Shown: positions 1-11,745 of the stretch, piece by piece | Layout of the letters: every line of letters starts with the position of its first letter | Position numbering within the stretch: position 1 is the first letter of the stretch | From: Pyrus communis | Taxonomy: Eukaryota; Streptophyta; Magnoliopsida; Rosales; Rosaceae | Direction: 5' to 3' | DNA length: 64,000 nt | NCBI RefSeq assembly: GCF_963583255.1 | Contig: NC_084803.1 | Span: 16,007,428 to 16,071,427, forward strand | The notes under the pieces: generated by a model | What the model was told of the DNA's origin: nothing | Database searches by the model: none | What the model saw: the letters and a program-made list of their open reading frames with translations, nothing else | Made by a program: the position numbers and the translations under genes

Positions 1-405
1 GACTTCGTAACAAAACAAAAAACAAAAGGATCAACAGTTCGAACATCGATCCTTCCTCCATTGACCTTCTTTGTAACACAAATGGGCCGGTAATAAAAGA
101 AATTTGTAAAATATTTTATAGGTGTACGTTAGCTGGAAAAACTATAGGTCTCATAGATCTCATACGAAGAAGTCATGAGAGGCTACTATCACATCTTCTA
201 CGATCGAGCATGGAAAGATAAAGTGTTGTCATTGACATTTTAGTCTATAAAGTGATGGTATGCCAAACTCGATACATTGTACAATTTTATGCTCAAATAT
301 TTAAGAACCAAATAATCAACCTAAGTATTAGCTAGGTCAACAAGTGCTGTTCAAATTCCTTCACATGGTGACCTTGAAAACAGGTTCAAAGTTTAGGTTT
401 TATTC

Positions 406-436
<31 letters not shown>

Positions 437-469
437 TGGTGATGATGATGATGGGTTTTGATCACTTGC
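1..469 (-). other. Second intron of the NAC gene and flank; no third exon seen
   Basis: The stretch downstream of the NAC exon 2 donor holds no reading frame with the expected subdomain E motif (WVVCRAF type) on the minus strand. A short GT/GA run lies at about 408-436. Bases 22-48 resemble the unit repeated at 3817-3879. If the gene is functional, exon 3 must lie beyond the left edge. Confidence 0.5.
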
Positions 470-1210
470 CTGCGGAGGTCCATTTTCGTCAGATTCGAGC
501 CTGTATTCGTGCATGATCCAATCAGTCTTCTGTCCATTTGGAGCCCTTCCTTTGTAGAAGACGAGGGTTTTCCTCATCCCGATCAGTTTTGCCTTATCAT
601 ATACTGATTTGTCTCGACCCGTTGCCTTCCAAAACCCAGCCATGGTTGCTCTGTTGGTCCTTGTCCCAGTTGGATACTTCTTGTCTTTGTGGCTAAAGAA
701 GTACCACTCGTTCTGCTCTTCATACCCGATCCGACATCTCTCTGTCCATTAATGCCAATAAGATCATCAAGATCCATGTTATGTAAACCTAACGTTAATT
801 AATTACAAATGTAATGCAGCAGGTAAGGTGGATTAGTATGTATTCGGCACCAACCCATCAATGCGCAAAATAGTACACAAGGTTAGAGCTAGTATAAGGT
901 TATATATACAAAGAAGAAGAAAAAAAAAAAAAAAAAAATTAAGAAACATCCACTTGATGAGAGCCAAAAACCCTAATTAGCATGATCCGGTAAATGATCA
1001 AGGGATGAAACCCGAACAATGCACTATTAGTTCGTGTGTAGTACCTTGAAGATCCCATGGTTCGATTCTGTAGAGATCAATGTCTCTGATGACATCAAGA
1101 TCGATCTTCTGGGAGGCAACTTTCTTTCTAAGATAGTACCCGACAAGCTCTTCATCCGTCGGATGAAAGCGGAAACCAGGTGGGACAGTAGACTCGATTG
1201 ACTCCATCAT
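470..1210 (-). CDS. VND-type NAC transcription factor, exons 1 and 2 only (partial)
   Basis: Exon 1 is 1210..1045 and exon 2 is 741..470; together they give 146 codons in frame. The product begins MMESIE and carries the NAC DNA-binding domain: [14 protein letters not shown] (subdomain A), the [18 protein letters not shown] stretch (B), [19 protein letters not shown] (C) and [25 protein letters not shown] and WIMHEYRLE (D). This pattern matches the VND/NST branch (VASCULAR-RELATED NAC-DOMAIN), nuclear activators of xylem vessel and secondary wall genes. The first donor is G|GTAC and its acceptor CAG|AG, which restores the expected Gln-Glu-Arg-Cys junction. The exon 2 donor reads CAG|GCAAGT, a GC-type site. 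The usual third exon (subdomain E and the activation tail) is not found in 1-469, so it lies left of the window or is lost. The domain is intact with no stop; subfamily is a recognition call, and the exact orthologue is not resolved. Confidence 0.9.
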
Positions 1211-3472
1211 AGCGCAGTTGGTAGTTTGTACTGTTTACTACTGCATCAAATTCATCACCACTGCCATTAGTACCCACCACCACACCAACTTAATCAATGA
1301 GAACTTATAAGTAGAGCTAGCTAGCTAGAGAAAATGAAAACTCGGAAGAAAACGTTAAAAAAAGTGCCAACACATAGCTTTATTTAGTTAAAAGGTAGAA
1401 GAAGAAAATGAAAAATGTAAACAACAGGAACAATGAAGACTCAGAGAATTAAAAAGGTGACAAGTGTTATCAGAGACAATCATCAGCTCATTTGGTGGTG
1501 AGCAACCCCACCATTTCTGGTTTGATCAGGGAATTATAATTATAAAAGCGTGTTACAAACAAATTAGTAAAATAATACTTTTAATTAGTTAATTAATTAC
1601 CACAGAAACAGAGATTCGGAGACGATAAAGTAATTTAATTTTTGCTTAGGTTAAAAGGAATAATATAGAAAAGGAAACCATGAGAGTTTGGTTTTGATAA
1701 AAAACGAAGAGGAAGTTGGAGCTTGCTATTTGTTCAGAGGTGAAATGGGGGATCTCAAGAAACGGACAAGTAGAGGTTTGTGCTAATGATGTTGTCTTGT
1801 GCTGGTGAATGGTAGAAATGATGCATCAGAACGGGGTTTTCTATTATAATAACACTATTAACTTAATAATTAACTTTTGTAGACCAAATATATATATACA
1901 CACACACACACACACATACTCTAAAGATCAAAAACAAAAAATAGTTTTTTCTTTTGTACGTTGAGGTGTCACTAATGGTAAAGAAAAAAAAATAATAAAA
2001 GTTTTAACTATGCTCTAGTATATAATATGCCCTGAATGAATAAGTGTTGAATATATAACCAAGAATTTATTGTCATGAATATAATAGCCACGGATATCGG
2101 TGTATTGTATACAGAAGTACATACTAAAAAAATCTCAAAATTAAGAGGACATTTGAATTTGGGAGTTGCAAAAACAGAAAGGGAGGATGACGTGATCACA
2201 ATTAAGCATGCGTTTCTCGAAAGGGAAAAGGGTTCGGAAACAAAAAGATGGACAGCGTTTGATTGGATCAAGCCTGCTAAGAGAAAAGGTTAACAAAAAG
2301 AGAAAAAGAGAGACCACAAACTCTCTTCTGAGTCTCTGAGTGTGAGACTAGAGACTATTTCATACTGCAGAAACGGGGGATTCTGACCTTCTTGTCTGTT
2401 TGTCCACAATTGCCGTGGCAAATATCTGACCCCTTTTTCCTTGATAGACTAGTACTCAGCAAAAATGCTGCTGACCCATACCATACATACAAAAAAAGAA
2501 CAAATTAATTAAGAGCATGCATGCATTTACAACATCATTATTGTTCTCTTGTTAATTAAACTCCATCAAGATGAGCTTAATCCATGCGTTTAAATAGTTA
2601 ATCCTGACCTTAAACTCCAGGTTTGTATCTTCCTCTTCTTTTCCTCTTTCTAGCTTAAACTCTACAAGTTCTCAACAAATAAATAGATCATGAGTAAAAT
2701 GCCACTTTGATGGGTGCCTCTTTAAAGGACAAAGCTAGTGCCTTCAACTAGCTAGGTCAAGAAATCAATAGATCAGAATCATTTAATTTTTCATGATGAG
2801 AGAAATGATTCAAATTTTCTCATCGGGTAGTGTAGAGACCAAGTCTTGACCGAACAACCAGTATAATAGGTGTCGGCCGGAGGACTTGTTGCTCGAGTGG
2901 TGGAGAGTATTTATCTCTGAATCCGAAATCAGAGATTGGATTCACCTTCCTGAGATCGATTCCCTCTTCCTCTTTGGCCTCTGGGGTTCTTAACAAAAAA
3001 AGAAAAGAAGAAGAGAATGAAAGAAAAGTTTGTGAAAGGATCAAGAAGAAACCCTATATACCTATACATATAACTGCTGGGAAATGGATCTTATATACAT
3101 ATATTCTTCTTTGGAAATTGGGATCAATATGCATTTGGATAGATTGATGGATGAGAGGGAGAGAGAGGCCTTCTACTGATCACCTCCGTCGTCTTAATTA
3201 TCAAGAACAAGCAGAGAAGATCATATATATTCCTACTTGTTGAGAATGACTAATAAGACGCTGGCTATACATACGCGTTTAAATATTTAAGGAATTTTCC
3301 ATTCAAATACAGACTAATTTAGTTAAATAAACAATTGAACTTACCTGATCAACTTTTGGTGTTGGTGTAATTACTCGTTAAAAGACAGAAAGCAACGAAG
3401 AAGAAGAAGACAAATTCAAGTAGAAGTAGTAGTAGAACTCCGTTGAACAACAACAGCAGAAAATAAATAAAA

Positions 3473-3476
<4 letters not shown>

Positions 3477-3526
<50 letters not shown>
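3477..3526. repeat. (AG)25 microsatellite
   Basis: An uninterrupted dinucleotide run of about 50 bases upstream of the NAC gene. On the NAC coding strand it reads CT, a common composition of plant leaders and promoters. It should vary in length between cultivars. Confidence 0.95.
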
Positions 3527-3530
<4 letters not shown>

Positions 3531-3816
3531 AAGAAAGAAATTCCGTTAGGAGAGGAGAGATGGAGACAATATAAAAGGGAAGGGGAGGGAGGGGAAGGAT
3601 TGCTCGATTGCGCATGGGTTGATGGTTGTCCCCAGTACTTGACGTCACTCCCCTAGCTTCCTACACAAACTCCCTTTTTTCTTCTTTACTTTCTTTCCGT
3701 CCATATTCTCTTCTCACCATTTTTAATTAATTTACAAGCTTAGCTTGTTTCCCAAGTTTAAAAGGCAACTTCCTTTGATGAATTCTTAATTTTTTTTTTT
3801 TGCACAGTTAAAAAAA

Positions 3817-3879
3817 ATTACAAAAGGATCAACAAAGAATCGTTAAAAAGGATTACAAAAAGATCAACAAAGAATCGTT
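3817..3879. repeat. Two copies of a 28-bp unit with a 7-bp spacer
   Basis: Copies at 3817-3844 and 3852-3879 differ at one base. Each begins ATTACAAAA and ends AAAGAATCGTT. A weaker echo lies at 22-48. Function unknown. Confidence 0.8.
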
Positions 3880-4052
3880 GAACTGTGGAAAATGAATCCA
3901 ATATTGATAGGAGAAGGGATCTCGTATGAACTTATAAGGATTCGAGCTATTTTTTATTTTGTCAATTGGTTTAATGATTTGGTGGTTTAATGGTTGGGGA
4001 TGGAGGGTATGGTGAGGTAGGGAGGAGGAATTTAGTTTTGGGTTTTCTAGGA

Positions 4053-4225
4053 GGATAATGTTAGGAAGACCAAATATTTAACTCAATTTGCAAACCAAAT
4101 GATGTGTTACCAATAGGAAAAAAAAAACACGGCAATCAACATTTAAATAATAATTCAATCATCAACAACCATAGCATTTAATTTACAATATTTGGTTTAA
4201 AAAATTTGTCTCCTTAGAATTACCC
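4053..4225. mobile_element. Small TIR element (MITE), about 173 bp
   Basis: The left end reads GGATAATGTTAGGAAGACCAA and the inverted right end GGGTAATTCTAAGGAGACAAA, so the ends form imperfect terminal inverted repeats. Internal halves also pair (CCAAATGATG with the ACCAAATATTG half). No coding capacity. No convincing target duplication was found, so the superfamily is open; the type is one I associate with woody rosids. Confidence 0.6.
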
Positions 4226-4244
4226 TTTTTGGAATCTGTTGTGC

Positions 4245-4416
4245 GGGAGAAATTTTTCAATGTGCCCGGAATATGAGGTGTACACTATGTGTCATTATAC
4301 AAGTAGTGAGATACTTGTGTTAAAAAATTAACAATTTAAAAATAAAACTTCTCACCATTTATATAATAACACGTGATGTATTCCATCTGTATTCCAGGCA
4401 CAGTAAAAAAAATTTC
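4245..4416. mobile_element. Second small TIR element (MITE), about 172 bp
   Basis: The left end (AAATTTTTCAATGTGCCCGGAATA) is mirrored at the right by a half that reads AAATTTTTTTTACTGTGCCTG on the minus strand. Inner halves also mirror (TGTGTCATTATA with TGTTATTATATA). The flanks carry GTTGTGC at 4238-4244 and 4417-4423, a possible target duplication that could extend to 9 bp with mismatches. It begins only about 20 bp after the previous MITE. Confidence 0.6.
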
Positions 4417-4929
4417 GTTGTGCAGAGAGAGAAAGAGAGAGAGGTGGAGTGTGTTGTGCGTAGATAGGAAAAAGAGAAGAGGAAAGAGAGAAAAGCAACG
4501 GGGGATGAGGTTGGTTTTTTTAAAATATTTTTTAGAAGTTTTGGAAATATTTTTATTTATCTAAGAATATTAATAATAAATTTACATGCTCTTGTCTTTG
4601 CTCTTATCCAACAAATGGAGTTCCACAAAGATAAGTACTATTCGGAGTGAATAGTAAAGGCAAGTTAACTACCTTGCCCTTACCTTCCCTAAACGGGAAA
4701 AAGAGAAATGGGATTTTGTATGGGCAAATCCCCCATACAAATCATAATATTCCTTAACTATGACTTTAGCAGGAAAATTGCTAAACTAGACATAAGACTG
4801 GTTGTAAATTAAAGTGCCCAATTCAAATATTTATAGCAAATATGTGGCCGAACTTTGAATGGTTATAGTTGAAACTCATCAATTTTTTTCCTTTCTAAAT
4901 ATTCACTTAATCAAGGCATTTTTTCTTTT

Positions 4930-4932
<3 letters not shown>

Positions 4933-4974
<42 letters not shown>
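4933..4974. repeat. (AT)21 microsatellite
   Basis: Pure AT run in AT-rich intergenic DNA between the MITE pair and the LINE fragment. Confidence 0.95.
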
Positions 4975-4976
<2 letters not shown>

Positions 4977-5469
4977 CTTGTTAATTCCTCTTTTTATACA
5001 AGCAATAGTGAGATACTCCATTGATGCTATCACTGACTGACCGGAGCAAACGATGCAAAATTTTCATGGTAAAAGCGGAGATCAATTCTTACTTTTTAGT
5101 CCAATTCAATTTCGAAGAAAATTGGACTTAAATAAACTTTGAAAAATATATATTTCCCCATATATTTGTTACATGACGAAACTATATCACTTATTATATA
5201 ATTAAAATATTTAATAAATCAAACGATTTCAATTGTAAATATTGAAACGACAACCCTTTTAAGTGCAATGTCCTCAAAACTACATGGATACATGTAGTTT
5301 GACCCTTTTTGTTTTGCCATATGGTATGTTTTAAGGTGGGAAGATTTTGGGGAATTGGTTTAAGGAATCTATCAAACGGAGCAGTTACTTAAATGAAACA
5401 GGCAACAAAGGTTTTCATAGTGGCCGTAGTTTTGGGGAGAGAAACGAGGAGGGCGAAGCCATTTTGGAT
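4975..5469. other. AT-rich spacer, nothing recognised
   Basis: No reading frame, repeat structure or terminal repeats were seen between the AT run and the LINE fragment. Confidence 0.4.
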
Positions 5470-6140
5470 TTTGCAATGGCATACAATCTTTAAGAAGAGA
5501 GAAGAACATGTGATCACCTACAAGGCTACAAGAGTGGGTCATCAAAAACACAAATAGATTTCTTTTTAATGAGGAAGGGGGATCATATCAATTGTAAAGA
5601 TTGCAAAGTTATACCGGGAGAGAGCCTGGCTAACCAACATCGCATGTTGGTGAATTCGTACATATCAAAAGAGATAGAAGAACGAACAAGACCATAAATT
5701 GTCCTAGAACTAGATGGTAGAATCTAAAAGTAGAAAAACAAGTCACTTTCAAAGTGAAAGTACTTGCTCAATGCATTTGGGATACAAAGAGGAACGCTAG
5801 CCAAATGTGGGATTCCATGGCTAGTTTTACTTGAAAAATTGCAAACGTAATGTTAAGAAAGTCCAACGGTTTTGCTCACATTGAAGTGGAATGAGGAGGT
5901 ATAGGAAAATGTTAAGGCTAAGAAAGAGTGTTGTAAAGCCTTATCCAAGGATAGAAATTGGCGAAAACTATGAGAGGTATAAAATAGAGGAAAAGGAGCA
6001 AAAAGAGCCTTGAGAGAAGCGAAGCTAGCGGCTTTTGATGATATATAAGCGATTAGATACCAAAGAAGATGAGTTGGATATCTATAAACTGGCTAGAGTA
6101 AGAGAAAGGAAGACAATAGACTTAAAACTCCATACTTTTA
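5470..6140 (+). pseudogene. RTE-like non-LTR retrotransposon (LINE) fragment
   Basis: Read across three forward frames with frameshifts, this stretch recalls the linker between endonuclease and reverse transcriptase of plant RTE-type LINEs: a CKVIPGES-like segment near 5600, a segment on a TFKVKVLAQCIWDT pattern near 5750, an EVQENVKAKKECCKAL-like segment near 5900, and a Lys/Arg/Ala-rich helix followed by LDTKEDELDIYKLARVRE near 6050-6100. No catalytic reverse transcriptase motif remains. It is a short, frame-broken piece with neither end preserved. Family call is by resemblance only. Confidence 0.5.
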
Positions 6141-7379
6141 GGGCTGTTTCACTTAACTTTTAAATAATGGGTCCTGAAGCTACCCACTATTAATATATTT
6201 GCTTTCAATTGCTATATATTATGTCTTGTATATATTGTGTTTGTTTACAGGTACTATGAACCTAAAGTTTATAATTTAGAACCGGAATTTCGGAAAAGTG
6301 CCATAGAAAACTTGAAGTTTCTTAATGCGCAACACTCATGTTGAGACCCGAAGTTCTCCATGCTTAAATCTGTTTAAACCAAACCATGTCTTAGAACCTA
6401 AATGTTCTAACTTTGATGTTTATGGAAATTTTATTTCCTAAAACACCAATCACATTCTTGTTTCCGCCATTCAGCGTATTGTCGAACTGTAACAAGTTCG
6501 ATTTCACTGATTTGGAAGTTTCGAACAAGAAACTACTTTGTGGAAACAAGATGTGACATCCCATTTGACTAAGACTAGTTGCAAAATCATTGTAGCTAGT
6601 TATGGTGTTGAATAGCTGAATAATTCTCCGCCTGATCTTTATTCAAAGACTTATGCCTGAAACATATCAAATGGAAGTACTTTACTTTCGAGGACTCAAT
6701 GGCTCCTTGACTCACTATGACCGTTTCACATCATGGAAAGATGAATTCTTGCCCGAAGCAAAACATGATTGAAACCATTACGTTCATGAATAGGTACAAT
6801 TCTGAAGTTTATATTCGATCGAATTTTGATTAGAAGAAAATCTTTCTCGCCTTTCTATATCTAAATTGCTCATGTAATAGCAGTATAGAGAGTAGAAGTT
6901 TACCAAATTCTCGGATCTGATTACTACCACACTTGTGAGAGAATGGTACCCCAGCAATTCGGCTGGGAAATACCAAACGATATTGACCCAGTCTCGGTAG
7001 GTGGTGCCCTACTTCAGTAGTGCATCCCTCATTCGACAGGGATGCATTGACATGCATTCTTTGCTTCGACAGAGATACATTGAAAGGCATGCTCTGTTTC
7101 GGCAGAGGTGCATTGAACGGTACTACTCTGCTTTGGCAAAGACCTACCGAACAGACCCTTCCGGCTTCGACTGGAGCCTATCGAACATACCATTCTAGCT
7201 TCGGCTGGAGCCTACCGAACCCAAATTTGGGTCTGTCTCTCTCTCTCATAATCCTAATGCGAGTTTATTTTACAACATATGGTAGAATTAGGCCTGCCAA
7301 GAGGTGGTATCATGTTCGAAGTATGATCCTTGGCACCTAAGACCTAAAAACTTCAAGAATACGGGATAGTATTCCCGAA
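6141..7379 (+). other. Decayed sequence upstream of the Copia remnant, possibly its gag region
   Basis: No clean frame survives. It precedes the Copia pol remnant in the same orientation, so it may be the leader and gag of that element, but no zinc knuckle or 5' LTR could be seen. The 7020-7220 part is a degenerate repeat, listed separately. Confidence 0.35.
7020..7220 (+). repeat. Degenerate tandem repeat, unit about 35 bp
   Basis: Successive units share a TTCGRCAGRGRTGCATTGA pattern (near 7032, 7066, 7098) and then shift to a TTCGRCTGGAGCCTAYCGAAC pattern (near 7167, 7198). The units diverge steadily along the array. Overlapping open frames here are a by-product of the repeat. Confidence 0.6.
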
Positions 7380-9962
7380 CCTCAACCATTGGTGGCTCAG
7401 ATTAACAAGCTCAGGGCTCACCGCCTTGATTATCTGATCACATTTATTTGATTGGATAAGTTGGAGAATTTACATCGAAAACTTTCGAAGAATATTGCAT
7501 GTCAGTTGGGTTTTTTGAAGTTGAACATCCAGTACCCTATGTTCATACCCAGAATGACCCAGCAGAATCATTCATTAAACGCCTTCAAATGATTGCGCGA
7601 TCGCTTGGTCATACGTACCAAGTTCCCAATCTCGACATGGGGCCATGCAATATTACAAGCAACCATGTTGGTTTGCCTGAGGCACGTCACAACCCAACCT
7701 TATAAAGTGCATGTCAGTTGGTTACCAGATACGAACCCGACATATCGCATCTACGCGTCTTTGGTTGTGCAGTCTATGTGCCATTTTGCGCCGCCCTTAC
7801 GTATAAAAGAAAGAAAGAAAAAAGATATTCAGGGAAGGATGAAAATCTATGTCGGTTATGATTCTCATTCTAATGTTCGTTTCTTAAAACTTTTTAACAT
7901 GCGATCTCTTTACCGCTCATTTTGCGGATTGTCACTTTATGAGACAGACTTCTTGGCATTAGAGGGAGATAAGAACGTCAACGTTCCTACAAAATGATGT
8001 GAATTATCATAGACGTCCCCACTATATCTCATCTTGATCCCAATCTAGATCGTCAAAGTATAACCAGACACTTCCTCTTATCTAATAAAAAGTGACGAGA
8101 TCACATATACCAGTTGTAAATGTGCCTGCAAAGATATGTACCGAATGTATGATGGACCTTTGTCCTAAAAGCAAGAACGCCATTGTTGTGGCTGACCCTC
8201 ATACATTGGTGGCTAGCCAATCAATCTGTCCTACGCCAGAAGCGTGGCAAATCAGTCGATTCGAGGATTCATTTCCCTAAAATTGGAGGAACATGGCATG
8301 AACGAATCCGCCCCTAGATCGCTGTCTCAATCCTTTTCATCTCATGAGATTAAATCCGGATTACTGCCGAGACTTGAAGTTCTTGGTCTAGTGTACTAGT
8401 TTTGATGAGATATGGAGTTGGAATGAGATTATCATAGATGATGTTTCGTTTATATTGTAACTACCGACGTAAATGAAAAACGACGATAACAAACTGCATT
8501 TCGTTGATTAATGTCAACGTAGAACTAATTGATCAACTAGAATAATTAATCCATGTGATTGATTGCAACATTATAAACGTGGTTGTAGTATCTCTGGGAT
8601 CCTGATACGAAACATACATGGAGTTTCCAAATGACTTACATGTACTGATTTAAATAGTTCTAGACCACAAGAACACCTTCTTGGTTCTCAAGAGGCTTTC
8701 ACTTTACAGATGCAGAACTATCTGGGCGGATGTGGTATACCCATCTAAGTGAATATATGTTATGTCCGAGTATACCTTGATCGTCCATACGCTAGATGCA
8801 AATGAGACTTTTACGAAGGGTATGGAGCATAAGGTTCCATATTGGAACGTGAGGCAACCATATCTAAGTACCATTGGCATTTGTTGTACTTAGCTCAATG
8901 CACTAGAATCGGACATCTTATGTGCTGATAATCTTTTGGCATAAAGCAGCACTGTGCTTACACGCCACCACCAAATTTGGTGTTACGGATTTGGGCTTAT
9001 CCATCCCTATGCATCTCAGAATATATCACACCCCATTGATCTTCAGAGTGATGCCTACCTTGTGGGATTCGTTGAATCAGACCATCTGTCTAATCGCATA
9101 AGGTACATTCCCGAATGATTATGTCTTTACCATTAAATGAACACCACAATATCTTAGAGGTCAACCAGATATACCTTTGTTGCGAAACCTTTAAATCGTT
9201 CCAAGACTCACTGTATTTCATCACGTGAAAGATATAGTCCAGAACTCTTGTGGATCATATTCAAAATCCTTGCGTTTTTCATGTATCGTTAAGTCCCAAT
9301 ACGATGCATGAAGACAACGCCGTATGTATTGACCAAATCATGGTACATCCAACAAGTCAACACCAAGCATATTGTGCCTACATCAGCATGAGCATCAGAA
9401 GATTGAAGTCAAGCAATCTGATCCCAGATAACCTTTACCGACCTCTACACGACGTCACTGTTGAAGTCTACCTTCCAGAAACTTGTTCGAGGAATTGGTA
9501 TACGTAACTTTCTCACTTGCAATGCTTGTAGTTTCATTAGGAAGTTTTATCAAACTCAGGGGGAGCATCTAGAAATATACTCACTTGACCTTAATGTACT
9601 CTTTTTCCTACGATTAGGAGCATTTTTCCCACTGGATTTTTGCTACCTGACTAGATTTTGACGAGGCACCTATCCTGGGTTGGTCATACCCTTGTGTACA
9701 TCCTACTTGTGTCCCGAAGATGTATAGTTTTGACTTAATGTAACTTCTCACTTTTCTCCTTTGACTATGGGCTTTTGTCCCACCTTGGGTTTTGCCATAG
9801 CGAGGTTTTGTGAGTTTTACCACCCATGCATTCTTCCGTTTGTTTTGAGACTCGCATTCGTTACTTGTGCCGACTAGACAAGATGACTTCATCAATTGCT
9901 TCTACATTTGCCTGAAGATTTGATGCGTCGTCTACTTGAATATTTGCACACTCAAGGGGGAG
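7380..9962 (+). pseudogene. Ty1/Copia retrotransposon pol remnant
   Basis: Frame-broken pieces in Copia order. Integrase C-terminal half: VEHPVPYVHTQN at 7516-7555, SFIKRLQMIAR, then KIYVGYDS near 7845. Reverse transcriptase is mostly lost or scrambled. RNase H-side pieces lie near 8700-9110. A terminal piece at 9455-9510 resembles the usual Copia carboxy end (TFQKLVRGIGIR type). A polypurine tract, AAGGGGGAG at 9954-9962, leads straight into the 3' LTR. There are many stops and frameshifts, and no 5' LTR. Inactive. Confidence 0.75.
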
Positions 9963-10254
9963 TGTTGTGACATATGTTCTAATCAATATTGTGATTGTGT
10001 AAATCCTAAGTAGAGATAGAATATGAATCCTTTGGGATCTAAAAGATCTTTCCTTAGAGATAGAATAGGAATCCTTTGGGATCTAAAAGATCTTTCCTAA
10101 TAGATTGTGTATTACTTGGAGAGCAAGTTTCTCTCGTCCTTAATACTATAAATAAAGGCACAAGGACTGAGGAATGAACACACAATTCCACTAGCCTATT
10201 CTCCACTCTCTTTTTCTCTATGCCACACCCCTCAGTTAAATATAGGTCACAACA
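9963..10254 (+). repeat. 3' LTR of the Copia remnant, 292 bp
   Basis: Begins TGTTGTG right after the polypurine tract and ends with its exact inverse CACAACA. It contains a TATA-like TATAAATA at about 10147 followed by a likely short R region. Inside, 10011-10054 and 10055-10098 are two 44-bp copies differing at one base. Confidence 0.8.
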
Positions 10255-11069
10255 ACAAATAATTTATTATGAATAGTTAATTGATATTAACACTAAATTT
10301 GTTAGATACATATAGTTATTAAAACGATTTATATAATTAATATGCATTTCATAGAAATGATCTTAATTTAAAAGGATATTAAGACAATGAATAGTTTTTA
10401 TTATAAATTCTAAATCACGAAAATATTTTAGTCGCAAGGCTTTGACAAAGTGGTGCACTAGCTCCATTAGATGGATGCAAGTATTTTTCATATTGGGAGG
10501 GTATTTTGGTCATTTAAATTGGTATTCCACTTCCATTTAGAGATTGCAAATGATTTGATGTCTTTGTGGACAAGTATTTTGGAGAAGGAATTGAGTAGAA
10601 AAAGAAGGGAAAACGTAAGAGTGAGGAGAACAATCGAAACGACCAACGTGTGACACTGTCTGTGGACGGTGGATGGGTTTTAGGTGCTTTTTTTTTTTTT
10701 TTTTTTTTTCGTTTGCACTACTTTTTTATGGCAAGACATGCATGATTTTCTATTGGTTTTGAATTTTCTTCCATGACGTTGGGCGTATCATTTTTTAAAG
10801 ATTTTTCAATCCGAAAATTATGGGTTTTATTTAAAGTCTCATTAATATAAGAAACTATAAATTTCAACTTTTAAGTTAAAAAATATAAGAACCGACATTA
10901 AAATATATCAATACATTAATGTTAGGGACTTTGACCAAAAACTAAAAACCAATAAGATTTCAGTCAAAGAACATTGGTAGTTAAGAACCACATAAAAAAT
11001 TTCCCTAAAATTAAAAAATTAAGTTTATGAGTTGGTCAATTGTTTTGTGCGGTGATCACTATCATGTGT

Positions 11070-11111
<42 letters not shown>

Positions 11112-11229
11112 CGAGCTGTAGTGTAAATATTAGTTAAATTGTACATGAGTTTTGTCCCACATCAGTGAAGTACATGTAACACTATACTTGTAACTCCTAT
11201 ATATACTTCAAATGAAGTATTTTCTTAAA
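10255..11229. other. AT-rich spacer with poly-T and AT runs
   Basis: Contains a poly-T tract near 10687-10709 and an AT microsatellite at 11072-11106. A forward frame at 10471-10653 matches nothing I know. No gene supported. Confidence 0.4.
11072..11106. repeat. (AT)n microsatellite
   Basis: About 17 AT units, uninterrupted. Confidence 0.9.
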
Positions 11230-11745
11230 ATCAAGGCTGCACGATTCAAGCATGATATTTTTCTGTCTCAACGAAAATATGTTCTTCATTTGTTGGCTAA
11301 AACAGGCATGTTAGATATGTAAACCTACTAATACTACATTGAGTAGAGTCATCGCCTAGGTTTATTTATGGATCATGTTCTAACTCACAAAGAACGATAT
11401 GAAAGTCTTGTGGGGAGATTAATTTATTTATCTCACACACACCATGACATTTCTTATGCAGTCAATTTTATGCACTCTCCTAGTGAAACTCATATGGATG
11501 TAGTGATCCGTATTTTAAGGTATTTGAAGATGGCTCATGACAAGAGCTTGGTGTTCTCCAAGAATGGTCATTTGATTGTTGAAGGGTATATAGATGCAGA
11601 TTTAGAGGACGATCTACATATGGACACTTTACGTACTTGGAGAAGTAAGAAATAAAAAGTGGTTGCTAGGTCAAGTGCAAAAGCTGAGTTTCGTGGCATG
11701 TCTCATGGTGTCTGCGAGTTGCAGGGAATCGATCCCATCTTGATC
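11230..11745 (+). pseudogene. Ty1/Copia reverse transcriptase/RNase H fragment
   Basis: A decayed lead-in at 11260-11340 (SQRKYVLHLLAKTGML-like) is followed by an open piece at 11368-11655 with YESLVGRLIYLSHT, DISYAVNF, a MHSPSETHMD..RILRYLK stretch and SKNGHL, the conserved block at the end of Copia reverse transcriptase and start of RNase H. After a stop, VVARSSAKAEFRGM continues to about 11720, the RNase H signature. A deletion has removed the region that normally holds the DADWAGD-type motif. No LTR nearby; independent of the 7.4-10.2 kb element. Confidence 0.8.

Larger units (their letters stand above)
1211..4052. other. Upstream region of the NAC gene; no coding feature supported
   Basis: This is the 5' side of the minus-strand NAC gene and probably holds its leader and promoter. 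The sequence is AT-rich, with many short A/T runs, a CA/TA run near 1888-1916 and a long AG run at 3477-3526. Minus-strand frames at 2008-2271 and 2820-3044 are open by chance as far as I can tell: they match no family I recognise. I could not place a transcription start. Confidence 0.4.
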
